Shown piece by piece: positions 29,001 to 37,226 of a stretch of 64,000 bases of DNA. The notes beneath the pieces were generated by a model that was not told where the DNA came from, did not search any database, and saw only the letters and a program-made list of their open reading frames with translations. The DNA lies in the NCBI GenBank assembly GCA_029975435.1, contig JARKPC010000046.1:55873-119872 (forward strand), in the 5' to 3' direction. Both the position numbers and the translations under genes were made by a program. Position 1 is the first letter of the stretch, and every line of letters starts with the position of its first letter. This stretch comes from Propionivibrio sp. (lineage in GTDB: Bacteria > Pseudomonadota > Gammaproteobacteria > Burkholderiales > Rhodocyclaceae).

Positions 29001-29853
29001 AGTAATCCGGCGTGACGGCGACCGTCTTGGTGCCCTTGTAGCGCACCTCAGTGAAGAAGTGCGCGTCCGGCGTGCGCGTCTGCGGCACGTTCGAACCCCA
29101 GGCGATGATGAAGTTGGCGTTGTACCAGTCGGCCGATTCAGGCACGTCGGTTTGTTCGCCCCAGATCTGCGGGCTGGCCGGCGGCAGGTCGCAATACCAG
29201 TCGTAAAAGCTCATGCAGACGCCGCCGATCAGGCTCAGGTAGCGGCTGCCGGCGGCGTAGGAAACCATCGACATGGCCGGGATCGGCGAGAAACCGATGA
29301 CGCGGTCCGGACCGTACTTCTTGATGGTATGTACGTTGGCGGCAGCGACGATCTCGTTGACCTCGTCCCAGTTCGACCGCACGAAACCGCCGAGGCCGCG
29401 CACGCTTTGATAGTTCTTGCGCTTGGCGTCGTCCTGAACGATCGACGTCCACGCGTCGACCGGATCCTTCGACAACCGTGCCTCGCGCCACAGCTTGAGC
29501 AGGCGGCCGCGCACCATTGGATACTTCACGCGGTTGGCGCTGTAGAGATACCACGAGTACGACGCGCCGCGCGCGCAACCCCGCGGTTCGTGGTTGGGCA
29601 TGTCCCAGCGTGTGCGCGGGTAATCGGTCTGCTGGGTTTCCCAGGTGACGATGCCGCCCTTGACGTAGATCTTCCACGAGCAGGAACCCGTGCAATTGAC
29701 GCCGTGCGTTGAACGCACGATCTTGTCGTGCGCCCAGCGGTCGCGGTAGGCGTCTTCCCAGGTGCGGTCTTCGCCGTTGGTGACGCCGTGGTCGCCGGAG
29801 AATGGCTCTCGGGCTTGCGAAAAATAGCTGAGTCGATCGAGGAAATGGCTCAT
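26044..29853 (-). CDS. narG: respiratory nitrate reductase alpha subunit
   Basis: 1269 aa; THGVNCTGSCSWKIYVKGGIVTWETQQTDYPRTRWDMPNHEPRGCARGASYSWYLYSANRVKYPMVRG. Confidence 0.98.
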   Translation of the reverse strand: MSHFLDRLSYFSQAREPFSGDHGVTNGEDRTWEDAYRDRWAHDKIVRSTHGVNCTGSCSWKIYVKGGIVTWETQQTDYPRTRWDMPNHEPRGCARGASYSWYLYSANRVKYPMVRGRLLKLWREARLSKDPVDAWTSIVQDDAKRKNYQSVRGLGGFVRSNWDEVNEIVAAANVHTIKKYGPDRVIGFSPIPAMSMVSYAAGSRYLSLIGGVCMSFYDWYCDLPPASPQIWGEQTDVPESADWYNANFIIAWGSNVPQTRTPDAHFFTEVRYKGTKTVAVTPDYSEVAKLSDIWMKPKQGTDAAVAMAMGHVILKEFYFPEGGKQRSTYFDDYVRRYTDMPMLVMLKEQQLPNGETAMVPDRYVRASDFADALGATNNPEWKTVAFDENGQVVLPNGAIGFRWGPDGRADQGQWNLEAKEATHGNEVKLKLSVLEGQNPSAATAKVGFPYFGGIESEHFPNNATGAASNNVLVRTVPVQRIALGKDGKDVLVATVFDLQVANYGVARGLPGELAAKDFDDDTPYTPAWQERITGTPREQLITVARQFADNADKTHGRSMVIIGAAMNHWYHSDMNYRGVINMLMMCGCIGQSGGGWAHYVGQEKLRPQTGWTALAFALDWIRPPRQMNSTSFFYAHTDQWRYEKLGMEEVLSPLADKAQYGGSMIDYNVRAERMGWLPSAPQLKTNPMQVVKNAVAAGLDPKDYTAKGLKDGTLQMSCEDPDHPDNWPRNMFVWRSNILGSSGKGHEYFLKHLLGTSHGVQGKDLGHDEAKPSEVVWHDKAPEGKLDLLVTLDFRMSTTCLYSDIVLPTATWYEKNDLNTSDMHPFIHPLSTAVDPAWQSRSDWEIYKGFAKKFSEVCVGHLGVEREIVLSPLMHDSPAELAQPFGVQDWKRGEIDLIPGKTAPNIAVVERDYPNLYKRFTALGPLMNKVGNGGKGIAWNTQTEVKQLGELNGLVKDEGATCGMPSIATDIDACEVVLQLAPETNGHVAVKAWEALSKQTGRDHRHLALYREDEKIRFRDIQAQPRKIISSPTWSGIESETVSYNAGYTNVHELIPWRTLTGRQQFYMDHPWMTAFGEGFSSYRPPVDLKTTADLHNIKPNGNTEIALNFITPHQKWGIHSTYTDNLIMLTLNRGGPVIWLSEDDAKRAGIVDNDWVELFNINGAIAARAVVSQRVNPGMVLMYHAQEKIINTPGSEITGMRGGIHNSVTRIVLKPTHMIGGYAQFSYGFNYYGTIGTNRDEFVIVRKMNKIDWLDDEPVSADNASATA

Positions 29854-29885
29854 GGAATGCCTCTTTGGTAAGGGTTAAGCCGAAG

Positions 29886-31514
29886 TCAGGGGTTCTTGAT
29901 TTCCGAACCGGCGCGCAGGTAGAACCACCAGTTCAGGATCAGGCACAGGGCATAGAAGACCGCGAAGCCGTACATCGCCACTTGCGGCGTGCCTCGGGTG
30001 ATCTGCTCGCCGATCACGACCGGCGCGATGAAAGCGCCGTAGGCGGCGACGGCCGACGTCCAGCCGAGGACCGGGCCGGCCTGCTGGCGATCGAAGATGA
30101 AGCCGATGCTGCGGAAGGTCGAGCCGTTACCGATGCCGCTGGCCAGGAAAAGCACGATGAACAAGCCCATGAACGCCGGGAAATGCTCCTCCGGTGTTGC
30201 CGAGCCGTAGGCGAGCAGCATTACGTAGCCGACGGCGCCGGACGCCACGACCATTACGGCGGAAATGATCTGGGTGACGATCGAGCCGCCGATCTTGTCG
30301 GAAATCCAGCCGCCGACCGGGCGCGCCGCGGCACCGACGAAGGGGCCGATCCACGAGTAGGTCAGCGCGGGCGGCGCGTTCGGGTTGGTCAGCGTGTGCT
30401 GCATGACGCCCGCCGCGTCGGGTACGTGGCTGATGCCGAAGATCACCTTGATCGATAGCGGCAATACCATCGAAAAGCCGATGAACGAGCCGAAGGTGAC
30501 GATGTAGAGAACGGTCATGGACCAGGTGTGTTTGTTCCTGAAGATCGCGAACTGGCGGGCGACGTTTTCCTTCATCGCACCGAATGCCGCCAGACGCATG
30601 GCCAGGAGCGCGCTCGTGATGTCCAGCGGTACCGCCACCCACATGCTGATCAGGCCGAGGCCTGTCGGCTTCGGAAGGTAAAGGTAGAGGCAGAGGATCG
30701 AGGGAACGAAGGCCAGGGTGTAGAGGTAGGTGATCTTGCTGAAAGCGAACAACGGGTTGCCGGTGTCGGGCGAAACGGTTTTCAGGTTGTTCATGCCGAA
30801 CCAGCAGAGGATGGACAGCGGCACCAGCGAGAGCACCCAGGCGAAGCCGGCGTTCTGGACCCAGGTTGGCGTGCCGGCGGCGATCTTGCCGAGAATCCAG
30901 CCGCTGTCCTTCTGCAAGGTCATCGGTTCGCCCCCGATGACACCGAACAGGCTCACCGTCATCACCAGCGGGATGACGATTTGCATGGTGGTGACGCCGA
31001 AGTTGCCGAGGCCGGCGTTGAGGCCGAGCGCCGTGCCCTGCAACCGCTTGGGGAAAAAGGTGCTGATGTTGGACATCGAGCTGGCGAAGTTGCCGCCGCC
31101 GACGCCCGACCACAGCGCCATCAGCTGGAACGCCCACAACGGCCACTCTGGATGCTGCAGCACGATGCCAGTGCCGATCGCCGGCGAGAGCAGCATCGCC
31201 GTCGTCAGGAAGATGGTGTTACGGCCCCCGGCCAGACGGATCAGGAAGGAGGCGGGGATGCGCATCGTTGCGCCGGAGATGCCGGCGATGGCGGTCAGCG
31301 TAAACAGTTCGGCCTGGCTGAACGGGAAGCCGAGGTTCAGCAGCTGCACGGTGATGACGCCCCACATTCCCCAAACGGCAAAACCGCAGAGCAGGGCCGG
31401 GATCGAGATCCAGAGGTTGCGGTAGGCGATGCGTTTGCCGGTCGATTCCCAGAATCCGTCCTCTTCTGGCCGCCAGTCCGCGATATCGGTGCGCGACGAT
31501 GCTGTTTTTTCCAT
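29886..31514 (-). CDS. narK: NarK-family MFS nitrate/nitrite transporter
   Basis: 542 aa; GNFASSMSNISTFFPKRLQGTALGLNAGLGNFGVTTMQ nitrate signature; precedes narG. Confidence 0.93.
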   Translation of the reverse strand: MEKTASSRTDIADWRPEEDGFWESTGKRIAYRNLWISIPALLCGFAVWGMWGVITVQLLNLGFPFSQAELFTLTAIAGISGATMRIPASFLIRLAGGRNTIFLTTAMLLSPAIGTGIVLQHPEWPLWAFQLMALWSGVGGGNFASSMSNISTFFPKRLQGTALGLNAGLGNFGVTTMQIVIPLVMTVSLFGVIGGEPMTLQKDSGWILGKIAAGTPTWVQNAGFAWVLSLVPLSILCWFGMNNLKTVSPDTGNPLFAFSKITYLYTLAFVPSILCLYLYLPKPTGLGLISMWVAVPLDITSALLAMRLAAFGAMKENVARQFAIFRNKHTWSMTVLYIVTFGSFIGFSMVLPLSIKVIFGISHVPDAAGVMQHTLTNPNAPPALTYSWIGPFVGAAARPVGGWISDKIGGSIVTQIISAVMVVASGAVGYVMLLAYGSATPEEHFPAFMGLFIVLFLASGIGNGSTFRSIGFIFDRQQAGPVLGWTSAVAAYGAFIAPVVIGEQITRGTPQVAMYGFAVFYALCLILNWWFYLRAGSEIKNP

Positions 31515-31541
31515 GGTTTGTTCTCGAAGGGTCGATATCAG

Positions 31542-32795
31542 TCAGGCGACGTGAGCGGGCGCGGTGTCCTTGCCCATGAAGTCGCTGCGGCGGACTTCAG
31601 TGAGGTACATCCAGATCAGCGAGACCCAGACGACGCCGTAGAGCAGCATGAAGGCGCTCGATCGGATGCCGGTGATGTCGAGCAGCGCGCCGAACATGAT
31701 GGGCAGGATGAATCCGCCGAGTCCGCCGGCGAGGCCGACGACGCCGCTGATGGTGCCGATGTTGTTCGGGTACTCGTCGCTGATGTACTTGAAGACGCTG
31801 GCCTTGCCGAACGCGAAGGCGATGCCGAGGATGAACATCAAGGCCGTGAAAGCGTAAACGTTGAGGCCGATGTGCAGGGTCAACGAACCATTCACCGTGG
31901 TGATGGTCAGCTCCGTCTGCGGATAGCTCAGGAGGAAGAGACAGATCCAGCTCACCCACATCACCCACCAGGTCACGCTGTGGGCGCCCCATTTGTCCGA
32001 CATCCAGCCGCCGACCGCGCGCAGCACGCCGCCCGGCAGCGAAAAGCAGGCGGCGAGCAGCGCGGCGGTGCGGATGTCGAGTCCGAATTCGCCGACGTAG
32101 TACTGCACCATCCACAAGGCCAGCGCGACGTAGCCGCCGAAGACGATGCTGTAGAATTGGCAGTACTTCATTACCCTGGGGTCTTTCAGCGTCTTGAGCT
32201 GATCGGTGAATTTGACGTGGCCGCCGGTGAGATGCTCCGGGTCGCTGTGGCTGAAAAGCCAGAAGGCGATCAGGGTCACGGTCATTACTCCGGCGTAGAC
32301 GAGCGGCACCATCGTCCATCCGAACGCGACCACGAGCGCCGGAGCAATGAATTTATTGACCGCCGCGCCGGAGTTGCCGGCGCCGTAGATGCCCATTGCA
32401 AAGCCCTGCTGGCGCCGCGGAAACCAGCGCGCGACGTAGGGCGTGCCGACCGAGAACGATCCGCCGGCGAGGCCGACGAAGAGGCCGATGACGAGGAAAT
32501 GCCAGTACTCGGTGGCGTAGCTCATCAGCCAGATGGCCGGGATCGTCAGCGCCATCAGCGTCGCCATGACGATGCGGCCGCCGAACTTGTCGGTCCAGAT
32601 ACCGAGCGGCACCCGGATCAGCGAACCGGTAAGCACCGGCGTCGCCGTCAGGAGCCCGAACTCCGTGGCGTTAAGATTGAGCGCCTTTTTGATCGGAATG
32701 CCGATCACGCCGAACATCATCCAGACCATGAAGCACACCGTGAATGCCAGCGTGCTGACCAGCAAAACGGAAAGCGCCTGTCCTTTTCTTGTCAT
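31542..32795 (-). CDS. narK: NarK-family MFS nitrate/nitrite transporter (NarK1-like)
   Basis: 417 aa; GLFVGLAGGSFSVGTPYVARWFPRRQQGFAMGIYGAGNSGAAVNKFIAP; GIAFAFGKASVFKYISDEYPNNIGTISGVVGLAGGLGGFILPI. Confidence 0.93.
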   Translation of the reverse strand: MTRKGQALSVLLVSTLAFTVCFMVWMMFGVIGIPIKKALNLNATEFGLLTATPVLTGSLIRVPLGIWTDKFGGRIVMATLMALTIPAIWLMSYATEYWHFLVIGLFVGLAGGSFSVGTPYVARWFPRRQQGFAMGIYGAGNSGAAVNKFIAPALVVAFGWTMVPLVYAGVMTVTLIAFWLFSHSDPEHLTGGHVKFTDQLKTLKDPRVMKYCQFYSIVFGGYVALALWMVQYYVGEFGLDIRTAALLAACFSLPGGVLRAVGGWMSDKWGAHSVTWWVMWVSWICLFLLSYPQTELTITTVNGSLTLHIGLNVYAFTALMFILGIAFAFGKASVFKYISDEYPNNIGTISGVVGLAGGLGGFILPIMFGALLDITGIRSSAFMLLYGVVWVSLIWMYLTEVRRSDFMGKDTAPAHVA

Positions 32796-32904
32796 GTAAG
32801 CTCCCTTCGTTACATGACGCGAATTTAGAGGAGGCAGCGCTTTAGCGGCATCCTTCCGTAGAAACAGGGAGCCGGTTCATTGGAACTACCCGGATCAGGC
32901 AAGA

Positions 32905-32924
32905 CATAGTTCTTTCGAACTATG
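32905..32924. repeat. perfect 8-bp palindrome with TTTC loop upstream of narK
   Basis: CATAGTTC-TTTC-GAACTATG. Confidence 0.6.
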
Positions 32925-32950
32925 GGTGATATACGATCGCGCCAAAACTC

Positions 32951-32978
32951 CGTCATGCCGGCGAAAGCCGGTATCCAG
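32951..32978. repeat. REP-like repeat
   Basis: CCGTCATGCCGGCGAAAGCCGGTATCCAG: matches the common cgtcAttcccgCGAAAGcgggAATCCAG-type intergenic repeat. Confidence 0.5.
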
Positions 32979-33091
32979 TGTCGGAGACCAGCTGGTTGCG
33001 TCCCCCCGAGATTGCTGAAGCGCCGGTTTCCGCGCGTCGGGCGCGGAACCCTGCGTCTCAGAAAACTCCCCCGCCAAAAGTCACAAACACC

Positions 33092-33629
33092 TCAGAGCAA
33101 CCCATTCTCCGAAGCAATCACCGCCGCATGCACGCGCGAACTGACGTTGAGCTTGCGCAGGACGTGCTGTACGTGGATCTTGACGGTCGTCTCGGCGATG
33201 CCGTGGTCACGGGCGATCTCCTTGTTGCTCGCGCCGCGTACGATGCCGCGCAGGACATCGAGTTCGCGCGGCGACAGGCTGGCGATTGCCGCTGCGCCGG
33301 GGGAGTCGGGCACGGGTGATTCGCTTGTCGCCGGAGCCGGCGCGGGGCTTGCCGACGTCGCACCGCGGTAGGCGGCGACGAGCTTGCTCATCATTTCCGG
33401 TGCGACCACACTGTCGCCGTCCATGGCTCGCCGGATAGCGGCGGTCAAAGCATCGCCTTCCGCCGTCTTCAGCAGGTAGCCGATCGCGCCGGCGCGCAAG
33501 GCGGCCGCCAGGTCGTTCTCGTCCTCGCTGACGGTAAGCATCAGGATGCGCGCTGCCGGTGCCGCATCCTGCAGCGCCGGCAGCGCGTCGACGCCATTCA
33601 CGCCCGGCAGGTGATTGTCGAGCAGAATT
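33092..33629 (-). pseudogene. narL: narL C-terminal fragment (phospho-acceptor region through LuxR HTH), separated from its N-terminus by a transposon
   Basis: Reads ILLDNHLPGVNGVDALPALQ...ASLSPRELDVLRGIVRGASNKEIARDHGIAETTVKIHVQHVLRKLNVSSRVHAAVI; begins at the target-site duplication. Confidence 0.92.
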
Positions 33630-33690
33630 GGGTATCCGGATTAACCGGTGGACGGCGTCTGCCGGATGAGTGCGTAAGGCGCGTGTAGAC

Positions 33691-33712
33691 TCCGGATTAT
33701 CGGGTGGACGGA
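33691..33712 (+). repeat. second, internal transposon-end-like repeat
   Basis: TCCGGATTATCGGGTGGACGGA, exact match to the inner 22 bp of the right-end repeat, 61 bp inside the left end. Confidence 0.8.
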
Positions 33713-33896
33713 CTCCCTTGGCGATAAAATATGCTGTGGTGCACAATTGCATTGCCATGCAAAATGGGTTGATGCTCTAGGTCCGAGTCCGGCCATCAGC
33801 GGACGCAGGGAGGACTTTCCGCAACCGGCCGTTCGATGCGGCACCGATGGCCTTCGCGCAGGGGTAGTGAATCCGCCAGGATTGACTTGCGCTGCC

Positions 33897-34910
33897 CTAC
33901 CTCTCACTAGTGAGGGGCGGCAGCGCATCAAGCGGTGAGCGCACTCCGGCACCGCCAACTTTCAGCACATGCGTGTAAATCATCGTCGTAGAGACGTCGG
34001 AATGGCCGAGCAGATCCTGCACGGTTCGAATGTCGTAACCGCTGCGGAGCAAGGCCGTCGCGAACGAGTGGCGGAGGGTGTGCGGTGTGGCGGGCTTCGT
34101 GATGCCTGCTTGTTCTACGGCACGTTTGAAGGCGCGCTGAAAGGTCTGGTCATACATGTGATGGCGACGCACGACACCGCTCCGTGGATCGGTCGAATGC
34201 GTGTGCTGCGCAAAAACCCAGAACCACGGCCAGGAATGCCCGGCGCGCGGATACTTCCGCTCAAGGGCGTCGGGAAGCGCAACGCCGCTGCGGCCCTCGG
34301 CCTGGTCCTTCAGCCACCATGCCCGTGCACGCGACAGCTGCTCGCGCAGGCTGGGTGCCAAGCTCTCGGGTAACATCAAGGCCCGATCCTTGGAGCCCTT
34401 GCCCTCCCGCACGATGATCGTGCCGTGATCGAAATCCAGATCCTTGACCCGCAGTTGCAAACCCTCACTGATCCGCATGCCCGTTCCATACAGAAGCTGG
34501 GCGAACAAACGATGCTCGCCTTCCAGAAAACCGAGGATGCGAACCACTTCATCCGGGGTCAGCACCACCGGCAAGCGCCGCGACGGCCGAGGTCTTCCGA
34601 TCTCCTGAAGCCAAGGCAGATCCACACACAGCACCTTGCCGTAGAAGAACAGCAAGGCCGCCAATGCCTGCCGATGCGTGGATGCCGAAACCTTACGCTC
34701 GTTTGCCAGCCAGGACAGAAATGCCTCGACTTCGCTGCTGCCCAAGGTTGCCGGGTGACGCACTCCGTGGAAACGGATGAAGGCACGAACCCAGTGGACA
34801 TACGCCTGTTCGGTTCGTAAGCTGTAATGCAAGTAGCGTATGCGCTCGCGCAGTTGGTCCAGAACCTTGACCGAACGCAGCGGTGGTAACGGTGCAGTGC
34901 TGGTTTTCAT
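33897..34910 (-). CDS. intI1: class 1 integron integrase
   Basis: 337 aa [123 protein letters not shown]...; recalled canonical IntI1 differs at only a few residues. Confidence 0.97.
   Translation of the reverse strand: MKTSTAPLPPLRSVKVLDQLRERIRYLHYSLRTEQAYVHWVRAFIRFHGVRHPATLGSSEVEAFLSWLANERKVSASTHRQALAALLFFYGKVLCVDLPWLQEIGRPRPSRRLPVVLTPDEVVRILGFLEGEHRLFAQLLYGTGMRISEGLQLRVKDLDFDHGTIIVREGKGSKDRALMLPESLAPSLREQLSRARAWWLKDQAEGRSGVALPDALERKYPRAGHSWPWFWVFAQHTHSTDPRSGVVRRHHMYDQTFQRAFKRAVEQAGITKPATPHTLRHSFATALLRSGYDIRTVQDLLGHSDVSTTMIYTHVLKVGGAGVRSPLDALPPLTSER
34795..34823 (+). promoter_or_regulatory. integron cassette promoter Pc (PcW-type hexamers)
   Basis: TGGACA-N17-TAAGCT inside intI1, at the canonical Pc position. 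Confidence 0.85.
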
Positions 34911-34922
34911 GGCTTGTTATGA

Positions 34923-34938
34923 CTGTTGTTTTGTACAG
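34923..34938. promoter_or_regulatory. LexA box in intI1 promoter
   Basis: CTGT-TGTTTTGT-ACAG. Confidence 0.8.
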
Positions 34939-34983
34939 TCTATGCCTCGGGCATCCAAGCAGCAAGCGCGTTACGCCGTGGGT

Positions 34984-35052
34984 CGATGTGTGATATTATG
35001 GAGCAGTAACGATGTTACGCAGCTGGGCAGTCGCCCGAAAACAAAGTTAGCC
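34984..35052 (+). other. attI1 recombination site
   Basis: GTCGATGTGTGATATTATGGAGCAGTAACGATGTTACGCAGCTGGGCAGTCGCCCGAAAACAAAGTTAGCC; near-canonical attI1 with crossover G^TTAGCC at 35046/35047. Confidence 0.88.
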
Positions 35053-35072
35053 TTCTCAAGGACAACTATCCC

Positions 35073-35612
35073 GTGGCTCTCAAGAACGACTTTGACTTCA
35101 TCGCAAGTCTCGCGGATGAGTTTTTCCGCGGAACTCACGTCAAACACATTCTCGGTGCAATCGACGAATCAGCGATGACGGGTTGGGAAAAATGGCTGCA
35201 AATTGAGTTTGCTTCATTCCTTGGTACGCACAAAGGGGTGAGAGCTTGGTGGCGAGAGTCAAAGTACGAACTAGATCAGCGCGTTCTTGACTCTCGAAAA
35301 ACGTGCGCAGTTGATTTCTTGATCCATGAAAAATGGAAACAGTCTCACTTGGCTCTTGAGCTAAAGCAGGCGAACTCTCCCAACGGTTGCATCAAGGGTA
35401 TGCTTCGTGACAAGAAGAAAATATCCACGATCAAATACGCAAAGTTTGATATTCGAAGTGTTTGGTGCCTTGGCGTTCATCGAGAGGAGGAGCCAAGCGA
35501 AATTCGTCGGCTCACCAACTACCACGCGGACAAAATGAGAACTGCGATCAAGCCAGCGCTCCTCGTCACAAAATCGATCGGTAAAACCGGATATGCATAC
35601 ACCGTTTTCTGA
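35073..35612 (+). CDS. cassette 1: hypothetical protein, possible PD-(D/E)XK nuclease fold
   Basis: 179 aa; AVDFLIHEKWKQSHLALELKQAN (D...ExK). Cassette spans 35047-35702. Confidence 0.7.
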   Translation: MALKNDFDFIASLADEFFRGTHVKHILGAIDESAMTGWEKWLQIEFASFLGTHKGVRAWWRESKYELDQRVLDSRKTCAVDFLIHEKWKQSHLALELKQANSPNGCIKGMLRDKKKISTIKYAKFDIRSVWCLGVHREEEPSEIRRLTNYHADKMRTAIKPALLVTKSIGKTGYAYTVF

Positions 35613-35618
35613 GCAGAA

Positions 35619-35708
35619 GGCTAACACTGCGGTCAAGGCCGCTCCCTCCGGTCGCTGGACGCTGCGCGATAAAGCGTCGCGCAGCGCCCCTTACCTTCGA
35701 CGTTATGC
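35619..35708 (+). other. attC of cassette 1
   Basis: GGCTAAC...imperfect palindrome GACGCTGCGCGATAAAGCGTCGCGCAGCGCC...GTTATGC; 5' inverse core complements the TTAGCC at attI1. Confidence 0.8.
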
Positions 35709-35734
35709 GGCACTCATCGAAATGGAGATTGAAA

Positions 35735-36151
35735 ATGAACAGACTAACTAAACTCATCTTATTCGGGGCGGCTCTAGCTGCGTCTGTAGCTCACGCACAA
35801 GATCCGAAAGACATCCCACAAAAATCTGGGGTAACACCTACGGATCTCATAGTACGCGGAGTGGACGGCACAGCGAATCTGGACTTCACAGTCATAGATG
35901 TGAAGTACGAGCCAGGTGGTGTCAACCGTCGCCATTTTCATCCGGCGGCGGTCACCTTCTATGTAGTTTCTGGGACACCAGTTTTCCAGCAGGAGGGCAA
36001 GGAACCCATTACCCTAAAACCCGGTGACAGCCTACTCGTTCCGGCCGGCACCACTCATTCCCATTGGAACCCTAGTAAGACTGAAGGTGTTCGATGGCTG
36101 GAATTCATCGTGGCTGAAAAAGGTAAAGGAAGATCCATCCGAAAGCCTTGA
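35735..36151 (+). CDS. cassette 2: exported cupin-domain protein
   Basis: Signal peptide MNRLTKLILFGAALAASVAHAQ; NRRHFHPAAVTFYVVSGTPVFQQEGKEPITLKPGDSLLVPAGTTHSHWN. Confidence 0.85.
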   Translation: MNRLTKLILFGAALAASVAHAQDPKDIPQKSGVTPTDLIVRGVDGTANLDFTVIDVKYEPGGVNRRHFHPAAVTFYVVSGTPVFQQEGKEPITLKPGDSLLVPAGTTHSHWNPSKTEGVRWLEFIVAEKGKGRSIRKP

Positions 36152-36257
36152 ATAGAAAGTTTCGCCTCATAATCACGAAAGGAAAATGTAACCGCGACCA
36201 GCCGCCTTTGGTCGTAAGCAGAAAAGTAGAGGCCCATGAAGTACACAACCAAGTGCC

Positions 36258-36350
36258 GCATAACCATGCGCTGCAGCGAACCCGGCATGACGTCGTGGTT
36301 TGCAATCCACGCGTCCCGTGCGCCGGGTCGCTGAGCTTGGGTCGTTGAAC
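36258..36350 (+). other. attC of cassette 2
   Basis: GCATAAC...GTTGAAC; GCATAAC is complementary to the TTATGC start of cassette 2. Confidence 0.8.
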
Positions 36351-36522
36351 GACAGCTTTCCCAAAAGCTCTACGGCGGTTCAGGGTCGAACCCGGCCTTT
36401 CGACCACGCGAAGGCCACTAGGCGGAATAGTCAAATCGCTGTGCAACGCAGCATGACTTTCGCGGACTGACCGAACACATAGGTTTCTTGCACCATATCC
36501 CGATTTGGGACTATACTTTCGT

Positions 36523-36828
36523 ATGCGAATCATTGCCGTCAGCTACCTGCGACCTTTCTGGGAATCCAATCCGGACGCCGAGCAGCCCTTGAAGTCGTGG
36601 GTGGATGAGGTGAAGAAGGCGAATTGGAGCCAGCCGTCGGACATCAAGGCGCAGTACCGAAGCGCCAGCATCCTGAAGAATCGCCGGGTCGTATTCAACA
36701 TCAAGGGCAATGACTATCGTCTGGTGGTCTCGGTGGCTTATCGCTTCCAAGCCATCTACGTGAAATTTATCGGCACGCACGCCGAGTACGATCTGATTGA
36801 CGCCGAAACCGTCGAAATGGAGCCCTGA
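36523..36828 (+). CDS. higB: HigB-type toxin (mRNA interferase)
   Basis: LRPFWESNPDAEQPLKSWVDEVKKANWSQPSDIKAQYRSASILKNRRVVFNIKGNDYRLVVSVAYRFQAIYVKFIGTHAEYD. Confidence 0.9.
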   Translation: MRIIAVSYLRPFWESNPDAEQPLKSWVDEVKKANWSQPSDIKAQYRSASILKNRRVVFNIKGNDYRLVVSVAYRFQAIYVKFIGTHAEYDLIDAETVEMEP

Positions 36829-36829
36829 C

Positions 36830-37210
36830 ATGGAAATCCGCCCAATTCATACCGACGCCGACTATCGAGCCGTTCTGCGCGAGGTATCAGCGTACTTCGA
36901 AAACGAGCCGGAGCCCGGCTCGCCAGAAGGAGACCGGTTCGAGGTGTTGGTGACGCTGGTTGAAGCCTATGAGGCTAAGCACTTCCCCGTCGACCTTCCA
37001 GATCCGGTGGAAGCCATCAAGTTCCGCATGGAGCAAGCCGGGCTGGCACCGAAGGATTTGGTGCCAGCCATTGGCCGTCTGAATCGTGTCTATGAAATCC
37101 TGAATCACAAGCGTCCGCTAACGCTCAACATGATCTGGCGGCTACACGAGAAATTCGGAATTCCTGCTGAGAGCCTAATTCGCCCATCCAAGCTATCCGC
37201 TGCTGCTTGA
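36830..37210 (+). CDS. higA: HigA-type antitoxin
   Basis: MEIRPIHTDADYRAVLREVSAYFENEPEPGSPEGDRFEVLVTLVEAYEAKHFPVDLPDPVEAIKFRMEQAGLAPKDLVPAIG. Confidence 0.92.
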   Translation: MEIRPIHTDADYRAVLREVSAYFENEPEPGSPEGDRFEVLVTLVEAYEAKHFPVDLPDPVEAIKFRMEQAGLAPKDLVPAIGRLNRVYEILNHKRPLTLNMIWRLHEKFGIPAESLIRPSKLSAAA

Positions 37211-37226
37211 TCCGGTAGGCATCGCT

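Noticed and set aside
30528-32828. 766-aa plus-strand ORF over the two narK genes
   Set aside because: Antisense to two clear MFS genes; highly charged, repetitive composition (DQ/AE/RH) typical of a GC-rich shadow frame.
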